Source: Gammaproteobacteria bacterium (GTDB taxonomy: Bacteria; Pseudomonadota; Gammaproteobacteria; GCA-001735895). Taken from it: 11,704 nucleotides of DNA. The stretch is from positions 1-11,704 of the forward strand of contig JAPUFZ010000094.1 of the NCBI GenBank assembly GCA_027293245.1, written 5' to 3'. A program made the position numbers and the translations under genes. Shown piece after piece: positions 1 to 7,807 of this stretch (the first letter of the stretch is position 1; every line of letters starts with the position of its first letter). The notes under the pieces were generated by a model. That model worked only from the letters and a program-made list of their open reading frames with translations, made no database searches and was not told the DNA's origin.

Positions 1-1477
1 GCTTCTTATAGTCGTTCCAGGTCGAGCGCGCCAGACCGAACAGGCGTTGGCGTTCGGCATAGCTATTTTTGATATTGGGATTGGGGTCGAGGAATATATG
101 CATATGGTTGAATGCCGCGACCAGTTGAATACAGGGCGACAACAACATGCCATTACCAAATACGTCGCCCGCCATGTCGCCGATACCTACCACGGTGAAA
201 GCCTGAGTCTGGATATCTTTTCCAAGACCTCTAAAATGCCGTTTCACCGATTCCCAGGCACCACGCGCGGTAATTCCCATTTTCTTGTGGTCGTAGCCCT
301 GCGATCCACCCGAGGCGAAGGCGTCGTCGAGCCAGAATTCGTGTTTTTTGGAGATTGTATTGGCAACGTCGGAAAACGCCGCGGTGCCCTTGTCGGCAGC
401 GACGACCAGGTACGGGTCACTGCTATCGTATATTTGGGTGCTTTTGGGGTGATCTATCTCGTGGTTCACCAGGTTATCGGTAAGCTCGAGTAGCGCATTG
501 ATGTACAGCGAGTAGCAGGCCTGTACTTCTGCGTAAACCTCGGATGCCGGTAAATGCGAAATTTGTTTGGTGATAAAACCACCCTTCGATCCAGCGGGAA
601 CGATGACTGCATTTTTGACCATTTGTGCTTTCATTAGTCCCAGTACTTCCGTGCGATAGTCTTCCTTGCGGTCTGACCAGCGAATACCGCCGCGTGCAAC
701 CGGCCCACCGCGTAAATGAATGCCTTCGAAACGCGGCGAATAGACGAATATTTCATACCGGGGCGCTGGTTTCGGCAATCCCTGGATCTGGCTAGAATCG
801 AGCTTGAAGCTGATACAGTCTGCTTCTTCGTTCAAATGTTGAAAGTAGTTGGTGCGTACCGTAGACAGAATCAAATTGACCACGCGCTTGTATATCAAAT
901 CATGATCGAGGGATTCGATGTCGAGTAGTTTTTCATTGATGGTGTTTATAATTTCCCTGTATGACTCGTGGTCAACTTTTTGCGGGTCGAACTTGTGCAA
1001 AAAGCACTTCACCAGCATCAGCGTAATTTCAGGATAGGTATTCAGGGCTTCGATGATATAGGAGCGGCTGTGCGGAAAGCGTATCTGGTTCAGATAAACG
1101 GTATAGGCGCGAATGATCTGAATATTTTTAGCCTTGATACAGGCGCTAAACAGCAGGCGATTGAAATCATCGTTCTCACTATACTGATTCCAGATGCTTT
1201 CAAACAAATCACTGAAATAGCGCGGTATCTTTTCGCGATCGATATCGCAGATATTCTCCCCGCCATCGAGGGTGAAATGATGAATCCAGTGCTGTCGCTT
1301 GCCTAATCTGATTTTATAGGGACGGCCGATCAAAACCTGTAAACCCATCGATTCGAATATCGGCATCGATTGTGACAATGGAATAGAGTCTTTCGGTGTA
1401 TAAAGCTTGATGGAATAACGCTCACCATCTTTCTTGACGGTGACCAGACGAGCCCTCACTCGGCTCTTGTTGCTCAT
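1..1477 (-). CDS. NAD-dependent glutamate dehydrogenase, large type (partial at left edge; 5' end interrupted)
   Basis: Oxidatively deaminates glutamate to 2-oxoglutarate and ammonia with NAD+; cytosolic and catabolic. Reading right to left, one frame stays open from position 1498 to the window edge, about 500 codons. Family hallmarks are the substrate-binding stretch HLRGGPVARGGIRWSDR (around 665-718), the lysine motif KAQMVKNAVIVPAGSKGG (around 574-630), the segment DPYLVVAADKGTA (around 380-420), the block GGSQGYDHKKMGITARGAWE (around 250-305) and the nucleotide-binding stretch GDMAGDVFGNGM (around 145-180). These match the large bacterial NAD-GDH family (Bac_GDH), not the ~450-residue hexameric enzymes. 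The ATG at 1477-1475 is simply the first start after an in-frame TAA (1501-1499). Family-like sequence continues upstream of that stop to ATGs at 1642 and 1630, so the true start is probably there and the gene may carry a nonsense mutation. The long N-terminal regulatory region of the ~1600-residue form is absent. The C-terminus lies outside the window. Confidence 0.88.
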   Translation of the reverse strand, partial: MSNKSRVRARLVTVKKDGERYSIKLYTPKDSIPLSQSMPIFESMGLQVLIGRPYKIRLGKRQHWIHHFTLDGGENICDIDREKIPRYFSDLFESIWNQYSENDDFNRLLFSACIKAKNIQIIRAYTVYLNQIRFPHSRSYIIEALNTYPEITLMLVKCFLHKFDPQKVDHESYREIINTINEKLLDIESLDHDLIYKRVVNLILSTVRTNYFQHLNEEADCISFKLDSSQIQGLPKPAPRYEIFVYSPRFEGIHLRGGPVARGGIRWSDRKEDYRTEVLGLMKAQMVKNAVIVPAGSKGGFITKQISHLPASEVYAEVQACYSLYINALLELTDNLVNHEIDHPKSTQIYDSSDPYLVVAADKGTAAFSDVANTISKKHEFWLDDAFASGGSQGYDHKKMGITARGAWESVKRHFRGLGKDIQTQAFTVVGIGDMAGDVFGNGMLLSPCIQLVAAFNHMHIFLDPNPNIKNSYAERQRLFGLARSTWNDYKK

Positions 1478-1498
1478 TGTGGCCAGTACTTCCAGATC

Positions 1499-1642
1499 TT
1501 ATAGCGCATCGCTGACGGCAAAATCCTCCTGATAATTAACCGAAAAAGTTTCATCGCTGACTTTAAGCTTTTGCACCGACGCCTGTGCGTCGACGCCCTT
1601 TTCAAGTTGCTTATACCATTTGGTTTTCATAGCACAATCCAT
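1499..1642 (-). pseudogene. N-terminal fragment of the glutamate dehydrogenase, ended by in-frame TAA
   Basis: A 47-codon frame starts at ATG 1642-1640 (second in-frame ATG at 1630-1628) and stops at TAA 1501-1499. It is in the same frame as the dehydrogenase body that follows. Its end, YQEDFAVSDAL-stop-DLEVLA, reads straight through like the family pattern as I recall it: Tyr, Glu and Phe, then Ala, then Asp-Ile/Leu. One base change in the TAA would restore a continuous gene. An in-frame TGA lies upstream of 1642 and the sequence beyond is AT-rich and non-coding, so the coding region begins here. It is either the N-terminus of a shortened (~115 kDa-like) dehydrogenase broken by a point mutation or sequencing error, or a short leader peptide before a gene starting at 1477. 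I favour the former. Confidence 0.6.
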
Positions 1643-1667
1643 ATCCGCTTTATGTCAGGGTGTCGCC

Positions 1668-1688
1668 CGACTAGTTATAGGGTAGTCG
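1668..1688. promoter_or_regulatory. Inverted repeat bracketing the -10 box (possible operator)
   Basis: CGACTA (1668-1673) and its exact reverse complement TAGTCG (1683-1688) flank 9 bases that contain the predicted -10 of the dehydrogenase promoter. A dimeric repressor bound here would block RNA polymerase. The arms are only 6 bp, so chance occurrence is possible. Confidence 0.3.
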
Positions 1689-1702
1689 TTGTTAATTATC
1701 AT
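1674..1702 (-). promoter_or_regulatory. Predicted sigma70 promoter of the glutamate dehydrogenase
   Basis: Read on the minus strand, ATGATA (1702-1697) serves as -35 and TATAAC (1679-1674) as -10, separated by exactly 17 bases. The -10 matches the consensus at 5 of 6 positions and the -35 at 4 of 6. A transcript would begin near 1667 and leave a leader of about 25 bases before the ATG at 1642. That placement supports 1642/1630 rather than 1477 as the original start. This is prediction by eye only. Confidence 0.4.
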
Positions 1703-1810
1703 TTTTCGTATTGCCAATGACCTGCGATCTGGCTCCCTCGAATACTACGGGAATTAAAACAATAATAAAAAAGAAATTTTACAAATATAGCCATTTTGAT
1801 TCGTGCTTAT

Positions 1811-1819
1811 TGATAAAAT
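1811..1819 (+). promoter_or_regulatory. Predicted extended -10 promoter of putA
   Basis: TGATAAAAT reads as an extended -10 element: TG, one base, then TAAAAT, which is 5 of 6 to consensus. It sits in a strongly AT-rich stretch (about 1755-1826). No good -35 lies at the expected distance, which is tolerated in extended -10 promoters. The transcript would begin near 1826, about 29 bases before the putA ATG. No strong Shine-Dalgarno precedes putA. The whole divergent gap (1643-1854) holds no gene that I can see. Confidence 0.35.
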
Positions 1820-1854
1820 AAATAAACCCAGGCCAATAAGCGGCAGATCATATT

Positions 1855-4800
1855 ATGAAAGCTTCCATTCCCGAGTTATCCAATGACAAATTTCGAGCGA
1901 AAATCCGCAGTTATTATCTGGCTCCCGAATCGGATGTGGTTGACGAACTGATCGAAACTGCCGATTTGTCCGCCACCGAGCGACGCGCCATTAGCGATCA
2001 GGCAGCCGGGTTGATTACAAAGCTCAGGCGCTCCAGTAAACCGAGCATGATGGAAAACTTTTTAGCCGAATACGGATTGTCGACGCGTGAAGGCGTGGCA
2101 CTGATGTGTCTCGCCGAGGCCCTGTTACGGGTGCCGGATGCACAGACGATCGACGAATTGATCGAAGACAAGATATCGCATGGTAGCTGGGGCAAGCACC
2201 TCGGGCATTCAGACTCTTCCCTGGTAAACGCCTCTACCTGGGCGCTATTGTTGACTGGAAAGGTAGTCGCGGCTGCCGATGAAAAAGGCCTGCAGCAAAC
2301 CTTGCAAGGCCTGGTCAAGCGCATGGGCGAACCCCTGATACGCACGGCTGTAGCCCAGGCAATGAAAGAACTGGGGCGGCACTTTGTACTCGGAACCACG
2401 ATCGAAAAGGCCAGTAGTCGGGCCAGAGAACTAGAGTCGCAGGGTTATACGTATTCTTACGACATGCTCGGTGAGGCCGCTCGTACCGAAGCCGACGCAC
2501 GCCGCTATCACCTGTCATATTCAGATGCAATTACCGCACTGGCCCCTGCCTGTAGTCATGCGGATATCAGGCATAACCCGGGCATATCGGTGAAATTGTC
2601 AGCCTTACATGCGCGCTATGAAATCAGTCAACACGAGCGCGTGATGAGCGAACTGGTGGCGCGAATCGGTTCCCTGGCGACGCTTGCGCGATCGGCCAAT
2701 ATGGGTTTTAACATCGACGCCGAGGAAGCTGACCGGCTCGATATTTCTCTCGATGTGATCGAGGCGGTGCTCGGTAACTCTGCGTTAAAGGGCTGGGATG
2801 GCTTTGGCGTGGTGGTCCAGGCCTTCGGACGACGTGCGATTCATGTGCTCGACTGGTTGTATGCACTCGCGCAACGCCTCGACCGCAAGATCATGGTGCG
2901 GCTGGTCAAGGGCGCCTACTGGGATACCGAGATCAAGCGTGCCCAGGTGCTGGGGCTGGACGACTACCCGGTGTTTACGCGCAAAGTGAGTACCGATGTT
3001 TGCTACCTCGCCTGTGCGAAAAAACTACTCGCTATGACGGACCGGATATATCCACAATTTGCGACTCATAACGCGCATTCGGTGGTTGCGGTATTGCAAC
3101 TGGCACAGGGGCAGGACAATTTCGAATTTCAGCGCCTGCATGGAATGGGTGAGTCGTTGCACGATTCCGTTATGCGCGATCAAAAAGCGCGATGCCGTAT
3201 CTACGCGCCGGTCGGTAAACACCAGGATCTGCTGGCCTACCTGGTGCGTCGCCTGCTGGAAAATGGTGCTAACAGTTCGTTTGTCAATCAAATCGTCGAT
3301 ATCAGCATCACGCCGGAAGATATTGCCCGCGATCCCTTCGATCAGGTAACCGGGATGGGAAAGGATATCGCTAATCCGAATATCGCCCAACCTCGAAATA
3401 TTTATGGCGAGCAGCGACGTAATTCGAGGGGCTGGGATATCACAGATATCGTACAGCTCCAGCAAATTCAACAAAAACGTGAAACCTGGCGCAAGACGGT
3501 CTGGCAGGCTGGTCCCATGCTTGCCCTGGCCACAAGCGTTGGCGAGACCATCGAAGTGTACAACCCGGCCAACGGCACTGACCTGGTAGGCCATGTGCAG
3601 GAGGCGAGTACTGCTGATATTGAGTCGGCGATTCAGCAGGCCAGCGATGGATTTTCCAACTGGGCCAAAACTCCGGTGCAAACCCGAGCGGCTTGCCTTA
3701 GACAACTGGCCGACCTGTACGAATCGAATGCCGAAGAATTATTTGCACTCGCCGCACGTGAAGCGGGCAAGAACTGGCTTGATGCCGTCGGTGAGATCCG
3801 CGAGGCGGTTGACTTTGCGCTGTTTTATGCCAACGAAGCCGAGCGCGTAGACAACATTGGCGAGGCCAGAGGGGTTGTGGTCTGCATTTCGCCCTGGAAT
3901 TTCCCATTGGCAATATTTACCGGCCAAATACTCGCTGCTATTGCTGCCGGCAATTGTGTGATTGCCAAACCGGCCGAACAAACCAGTCTGATAGCAGCAC
4001 GTGCGGTCGAATTAATGCACGCGGCCGGGATTCCAAAATCAGTTATTCAGCTTTTGCCAGGGGCGGGCGCAAGCGTCGGTGCTGCACTCACCTCTGATCC
4101 ACGAATTGCGGGGGTTTGTTTCACCGGCTCGACTATTACTGCACAGCACATCAATCGCAACATGGCGCAGCATCTGGCCGCCGATGCACCACTGATCGCA
4201 GAAACCGGTGGCTTGAATGCAATGATTGTCGATTCGTCGGCGCTTCCCGAACAGGTAGTACGCGATGTACTGGCTTCAGCGTTTCAAAGTGCCGGCCAGC
4301 GGTGTTCCGCCTTACGCATGTTGTATGTGCAAAGCGATGTCGCGCCTAAGTTGCTCGAAATGTTATTCGGTGCTATGGATGAACTGCGCCTGGGCGACCC
4401 CTGGTTGCTGTCGACCGATATTGGACCGGTTATCGATCTTGCTGCCAAAGCCAAAATTGACAACCACTGCAATGCAATGGCAGAGCAGGGCAAACTGCTC
4501 AAACAGGTGCCAATTCCTGATCAGGGGCTCTTTGTCGCACCAACAGTCATCCAGTTGAATGGCATCGAAGAACTCGAAGAAGAAATATTTGGTCCGGTAC
4601 TGCACATTGCAACCTTCGAAGCCAGTCAAATTGACCAGGTAGTGGATGCTATCAATGCCAGGGGTTACGGCCTGACCTTTGGCATTCACACCCGTATAGA
4701 CAGCCGGGTTGATCAAATCGTCAAACGTATTAATGCCGGTAATATCTATGTCAACCGCAACCAGATTGGTGCAGTTGTCGGCTCGCAACCGTTTGGAGGA

Positions 4801-5487
4801 GAAGGTTTGTCCGGTACCGGCCCGAAAGCGGGCGGTCCATCTTATCTACAGAGATTCCGTAAACTTGAAACCCAGGCACTGGAATCTGATTGCCTGAACC
4901 AAATCGATGGTATTCAGCTACAGGAATTGATCGATGATTTAAATGGGAAGCTGTCGAAGCCCGGGCAAGATCGTCAAGCGGCGATTGCGCAGGTGATAGA
5001 TACCCTCGGCATAGACCAACATGCCGAACCAGCCAGGGAGGCCCAGGAAATGCCGGGCCCCACGGGTGAAACCAATCGCTTATCGATGCATGCCCGTGGT
5101 TTGTTGCTTTGCCTGGGTCCGACTCCGGAAGTCGCGTTGGATCAGGCCATATCGGCGTTGGCGCAGGGAAACAGAGTGTTAATGATATCACCCGGTATCG
5201 CCGATGCACTCAAGGTATTTAAAAAAGCAGGCCTGCCGGTAGCGGGAGCCGAGGGTCAGTTAAATCAGCAGGCATTGAGTCAGGTCAGTGGCTTTGACGC
5301 GGTGATGGCGCAAGCCGACCCGTCAACAATGCAGGCCTGGCGGCAAGCGCTCGCCAACCGCGTAGGGGTGTTAATCCCGTTGATTACCGAGACCAATGCA
5401 GCCGAACGTTTAATCCTGGAGCGTCACCTGTGTATCGATACCACTGCGGCCGGAGGTAATGCGAGTCTGATTGCCGGTGGCAGCTAG
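1855..5487 (+). CDS. putA: Bifunctional proline dehydrogenase / P5C dehydrogenase PutA
   Basis: Oxidises proline to pyrroline-5-carboxylate using FAD, then glutamate semialdehyde to glutamate using NAD+; membrane-peripheral, passing electrons to quinone. Length 1210 residues. Residues ~1-190 form the helical arm domain (EGVALMCLAEALLRVP). Residues ~190-490 are the proline dehydrogenase barrel, with MVRLVKGAYWD (from M347) and the substrate-binding RRLLENGANSSFV (R465, R466). Residues ~565-1000 are the aldehyde dehydrogenase: SPWNFP (679-684), FTGS (756-759), general base E783 in AETGG, nucleophile C817 in GQRCSA, and EEEIFGPV. Residues ~1010-1210 form the C-terminal ALDH-like domain, ending in the typical AAGGNASL. 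The ribbon-helix-helix DNA-binding domain of the ~1320-residue E. coli protein is missing, so this PutA should not repress its own gene. It is divergent from the glutamate dehydrogenase, which takes the next step. Confidence 0.97.
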   Translation: MKASIPELSNDKFRAKIRSYYLAPESDVVDELIETADLSATERRAISDQAAGLITKLRRSSKPSMMENFLAEYGLSTREGVALMCLAEALLRVPDAQTIDELIEDKISHGSWGKHLGHSDSSLVNASTWALLLTGKVVAAADEKGLQQTLQGLVKRMGEPLIRTAVAQAMKELGRHFVLGTTIEKASSRARELESQGYTYSYDMLGEAARTEADARRYHLSYSDAITALAPACSHADIRHNPGISVKLSALHARYEISQHERVMSELVARIGSLATLARSANMGFNIDAEEADRLDISLDVIEAVLGNSALKGWDGFGVVVQAFGRRAIHVLDWLYALAQRLDRKIMVRLVKGAYWDTEIKRAQVLGLDDYPVFTRKVSTDVCYLACAKKLLAMTDRIYPQFATHNAHSVVAVLQLAQGQDNFEFQRLHGMGESLHDSVMRDQKARCRIYAPVGKHQDLLAYLVRRLLENGANSSFVNQIVDISITPEDIARDPFDQVTGMGKDIANPNIAQPRNIYGEQRRNSRGWDITDIVQLQQIQQKRETWRKTVWQAGPMLALATSVGETIEVYNPANGTDLVGHVQEASTADIESAIQQASDGFSNWAKTPVQTRAACLRQLADLYESNAEELFALAAREAGKNWLDAVGEIREAVDFALFYANEAERVDNIGEARGVVVCISPWNFPLAIFTGQILAAIAAGNCVIAKPAEQTSLIAARAVELMHAAGIPKSVIQLLPGAGASVGAALTSDPRIAGVCFTGSTITAQHINRNMAQHLAADAPLIAETGGLNAMIVDSSALPEQVVRDVLASAFQSAGQRCSALRMLYVQSDVAPKLLEMLFGAMDELRLGDPWLLSTDIGPVIDLAAKAKIDNHCNAMAEQGKLLKQVPIPDQGLFVAPTVIQLNGIEELEEEIFGPVLHIATFEASQIDQVVDAINARGYGLTFGIHTRIDSRVDQIVKRINAGNIYVNRNQIGAVVGSQPFGGEGLSGTGPKAGGPSYLQRFRKLETQALESDCLNQIDGIQLQELIDDLNGKLSKPGQDRQAAIAQVIDTLGIDQHAEPAREAQEMPGPTGETNRLSMHARGLLLCLGPTPEVALDQAISALAQGNRVLMISPGIADALKVFKKAGLPVAGAEGQLNQQALSQVSGFDAVMAQADPSTMQAWRQALANRVGVLIPLITETNAAERLILERHLCIDTTAAGGNASLIAGGS

Positions 5488-5725
5488 CTCTTCAACTCTG
5501 TAAAAAATTACTCTCGCAAAGACGCGACGTGCATGGATGTACTAGTGCCGTGGGGGCATGGATGCCCAGGAACGGCCAAAGCAAGCCAAGGAAAAACTGG
5601 ATAATGGTTTAAACCAGGACCAGGAAAGGCCTGTCTACTGGAATTAACCCTATAAAATCTTTGCGCTCTTTGCGGCTTGGCAAGAGCATAATAAAAATGA
5701 ATAGATAAGGCTTGTTAACTCTGAA
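5488..5725. repeat. Non-coding gap with terminal inverted repeats (MITE-like element, about 5511-5686)
   Basis: No gene is visible here. CTCTCGCAAAGACGCGA (5511-5527) and TTGCGGCTTGGCAAGAG (5670-5686) are inverted copies matching at 13 of 17 positions and enclosing about 175 bp. Beyond both ends lies TAAAAA (5501-5506 and 5692-5697), a possible target duplication, although the surroundings are A/T-rich. Inside are two direct copies of GCATGGATG (5531-5539 and 5556-5564), the second within the near-palindrome GGCATGGATGCC, and the perfect palindrome GGTTTAAACC (5606-5615). There is no transposase, so it would need to be moved in trans. It lies between the convergent putA and DUF1451 genes and shows no obvious intrinsic terminator. 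Confidence 0.5.
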
Positions 5726-6238
5726 TTAGGAAATAACTCGATAAAACCCGGTCGCATGACACTTGGGGCAGGGCGGGATGTGGCTGGTTTTGGAGAAATT
5801 CATTGTCTGTGAGCAATTCTTGCAACAAAGTGTTCCGGCACTGCAGATTTCACCCGTGGTATAGCTGTCGGCCTGGTGGCTTTCGTTTTCGAAAGAACGA
5901 AAATCGAGCCAGGTTTTATCGGCGGCTCGGGCTACCAGTTCGATAAATTTATCCTCTACCAGGGTCAGATCGAAACTGAGCCAGTCCTTCAACTCCTTGC
6001 GTTGCTGGTTGAGTGCTTTATTGGCGCTTTTAATATCACGCTTGAGGGTTTTGCTCAGGTGTTCAGATTCTTCGCGCGAGAGCTTATGGAAATTTTCTGC
6101 GATGGATGCTGCATTGTGTACCATTTCGTCAATGGTGGGCGCCAGCGCTTCCTCGGCATCATGAATAGCCTGGCTGACATTTTCCACCATATGGTCAAAT
6201 GCCCTGATTAGTTTTTCGCGGTCCGATTTAATGTCCAT
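5726..6238 (-). CDS. Zinc-ribbon protein, DUF1451 (YbeL-like)
   Basis: A 170-residue protein of unknown function. The N-terminal ~110 residues are highly charged and predicted mainly helical, rich in Glu, Lys and Asp. Next comes WLDFRSFENES and a short stretch ending in TTGEICSAGTL. The C-terminus is a zinc ribbon with two CxxC knuckles, C139/C142 and C157/C160. This order, including the Trp-x-x-Phe segment and the TTGE-type strand before the ribbon, matches DUF1451 proteins such as E. coli YbeL (about 160 residues). The start at 6238 has no clear ribosome binding site. The gene is divergent from the DUF4442 gene with a 44-bp gap and convergent with putA. The family is assigned with good confidence; the function is unknown. 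Confidence 0.85.
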   Translation of the reverse strand: MDIKSDREKLIRAFDHMVENVSQAIHDAEEALAPTIDEMVHNAASIAENFHKLSREESEHLSKTLKRDIKSANKALNQQRKELKDWLSFDLTLVEDKFIELVARAADKTWLDFRSFENESHQADSYTTGEICSAGTLCCKNCSQTMNFSKTSHIPPCPKCHATGFYRVIS

Positions 6239-6282
6239 ATATTATTAATAGCGCATTTGTTGTTTGAACTCAAGAATCCATA

Positions 6283-6816
6283 ATGATATGTTCGCAGCCT
6301 GCCGCCATTTCCAATGGTCCGATCACCTGGGAGCCTCACATTAATTCTGAAAATAACATCCTGCGATGGTGGCATCGACTCAGTGCCATACCAGCTGGTT
6401 CGATATTGTTCAGCCTGTTGCTGGGCTGGTTTGCGCCCTATAGCGGTACGATTAGATCGCGGGTCGAGGTACTGGAACCGGGGTGTGTGCGCGTTAGCCT
6501 GCGGGATCGACGCAGGGTTCGGAACCATTTGAAGTCTATTCATGCCATTGCACTGATCAATCTTGGCGAGATCGCAACCGGTCTCGCGCTACTGACGACC
6601 TTGCCGGCTAATATGCGCGGCATCGTGCTGGGATTGAATGCCGAGTACCACAAGAAGGCTCGTGGTAAGCTGACGGCCCGTGCGAGTTTCGAACTACCCG
6701 CGATCAGCGGTGACAAAACCAAATGTCAGGTGGGTGCGGAAATTGTCGATGAAGCGGGCGATGTGGTAGCGACAATCCATGTTAACTGGCTAATAGGATT
6801 TAAATCAAACCTATGA
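6283..6816 (+). CDS. DUF4442 hotdog-fold (thioesterase-like) protein
   Basis: A 177-residue cytosolic protein of the DUF4442 family, a hotdog-fold relative of PaaI and YiiD acyl-CoA thioesterases. Typical segments are WWHRLSAIPAGSILFSLLLG (~29-48), FAPYSGTIRSRVEVLEPGCV (~50-69), the RDRRRVRNHLKSIHAIALIN block with LGEIATGLAL (~74-103) and LNAEYHKKARGKL (~118-130). The conserved NHLKSIHA region corresponds to the hotdog helix where related thioesterases hold their active site. The real substrate is unknown. The first ~25 residues are poorly conserved, so a later start is possible, but no better one with a ribosome binding site is seen. The stop overlaps the next gene's start (ATGA at 6813-6816), so the two are very likely translated together. 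Confidence 0.85.
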   Translation: MICSQPAAISNGPITWEPHINSENNILRWWHRLSAIPAGSILFSLLLGWFAPYSGTIRSRVEVLEPGCVRVSLRDRRRVRNHLKSIHAIALINLGEIATGLALLTTLPANMRGIVLGLNAEYHKKARGKLTARASFELPAISGDKTKCQVGAEIVDEAGDVVATIHVNWLIGFKSNL

Positions 6817-7799
6817 CCGGGCAGCAACTCCCACCAGCGGCCCAGGCGTTTACCCGGACTCTCGGCATCCGCTACCCGATCATTGGTGGTCCTATGTATC
6901 CCTGTAGTAATCCGGAACTGGTGGCCGCCGTGTCGGCTGCAGGTGGGCTCGGCGTAATGCAACCGATTTCGCTGACCTATGTGCACGGACATGATTTTCG
7001 AGAGGGTATCCGGCTTATGCGCCATTTAACCGACAGGCCCATTGGCATGAATGCGCTGATCGAAAAATCATCTAAAAAATACCTGCAGCGCATGTCGGAA
7101 TGGATCGATATCGCGCTCGAAGAAGATATTCGATTCTTCGTGACTTCGTTAGGCAAGCCGGACTGGGTAGCGCAGCGGGTGCATGCCGTCGGCGGACTGG
7201 TGTATCACGATGTCACCGAGTTGAAATGGGCAAAAATCGGAATTGACAATGGTGCCGACGGTTTGATTTGCGTGAACAATCGTGCGGGTGGTCATGCCGG
7301 GCCGAGCAACGCCCGACAATTGTACGATGAATTAAAAATGCTTGAAGTACCACTGGTTTGTGCCGGTGGTATCGGCGATGCACCCGGTTTTCGTGAGGCA
7401 ATCGATAGCGGGTACGCTGCCTGCCAGCTAGGTACTCGATTTATTGCCAGCCGGGAGTGCCGCGCCAGCGGCGTTTATAAACAGGCGATACTCGACTCCA
7501 GGGAATCTGATATCGTGCTCTCGGAGAGAATAACCGGTATTCCGGTATCGGTGATCAATACCGATTTTATCAAGCGCACCGGGTTAAAGTCGGGATGGTT
7601 CGCCAGATGGATGTTATCCGGTAATAAAACCAAGCACTGGATGCGAACTATTTATGCCCTGAAGTCGATATGGCAATTGAAAAAGGCATCGCTCGATGAA
7701 AGCGGTAATCGCGATTACTGGCAGGCTGGCAAAAGTGTCGCCGCTATCGATTCGATTGAAACCTGTGACACTATTATTCGGAATTTGATAAAAAATTAA
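6813..7799 (+). CDS. Nitronate monooxygenase family flavoprotein
   Basis: A 328-residue FMN-dependent TIM-barrel protein of the nitronate monooxygenase / 2-nitropropane dioxygenase family, which also includes FabK-type enoyl-ACP reductases. The N-terminal strand GIRYPIIGGPMYPCSNPELV and AAGGLGV form the FMN-binding start. The catalytic-type histidine is H161 in RAGGHAGP. The phosphate-binding loop is CAGGIGDA (183-190), followed by GTRFIAS. The C-terminal ~70 residues, with SGWFARWMLSG and many Trp and Lys, go beyond the barrel core. True nitronate oxidation, fatty-acid-related reduction and other flavin chemistry cannot be told apart from sequence alone. It overlaps the DUF4442 gene by 4 bp and is 8 bp from the DsbA-like gene, so the three look like one transcript. 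Confidence 0.87.
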   Translation: MTGQQLPPAAQAFTRTLGIRYPIIGGPMYPCSNPELVAAVSAAGGLGVMQPISLTYVHGHDFREGIRLMRHLTDRPIGMNALIEKSSKKYLQRMSEWIDIALEEDIRFFVTSLGKPDWVAQRVHAVGGLVYHDVTELKWAKIGIDNGADGLICVNNRAGGHAGPSNARQLYDELKMLEVPLVCAGGIGDAPGFREAIDSGYAACQLGTRFIASRECRASGVYKQAILDSRESDIVLSERITGIPVSVINTDFIKRTGLKSGWFARWMLSGNKTKHWMRTIYALKSIWQLKKASLDESGNRDYWQAGKSVAAIDSIETCDTIIRNLIKN

Positions 7800-7807
7800 A
7801 CAGAACT

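Noticed and set aside
47..1306. Plus-strand open frames at 47-493, 716-928 and 968-1306
   Set aside because: The minus strand encodes continuous conserved glutamate dehydrogenase sequence over all of them.
3025..3705. A 226-codon open frame on the minus strand opposite putA
   Set aside because: It lies wholly inside the putA coding region, shows no recognisable domain, and is explained by codon bias in the strongly conserved PutA frame.
5501..5697. TAAAAA on both sides of the inverted-repeat element as a firm target-site duplication
   Set aside because: Both flanks are A/T-rich and the hexamers lie several bases outside the repeat ends, so a chance match is likely; kept only as a possibility.
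5876..6211. A 111-codon plus-strand frame across the DUF1451 gene
   Set aside because: The opposite strand has clear zinc-ribbon family features; this frame resembles no known family and is a shadow.
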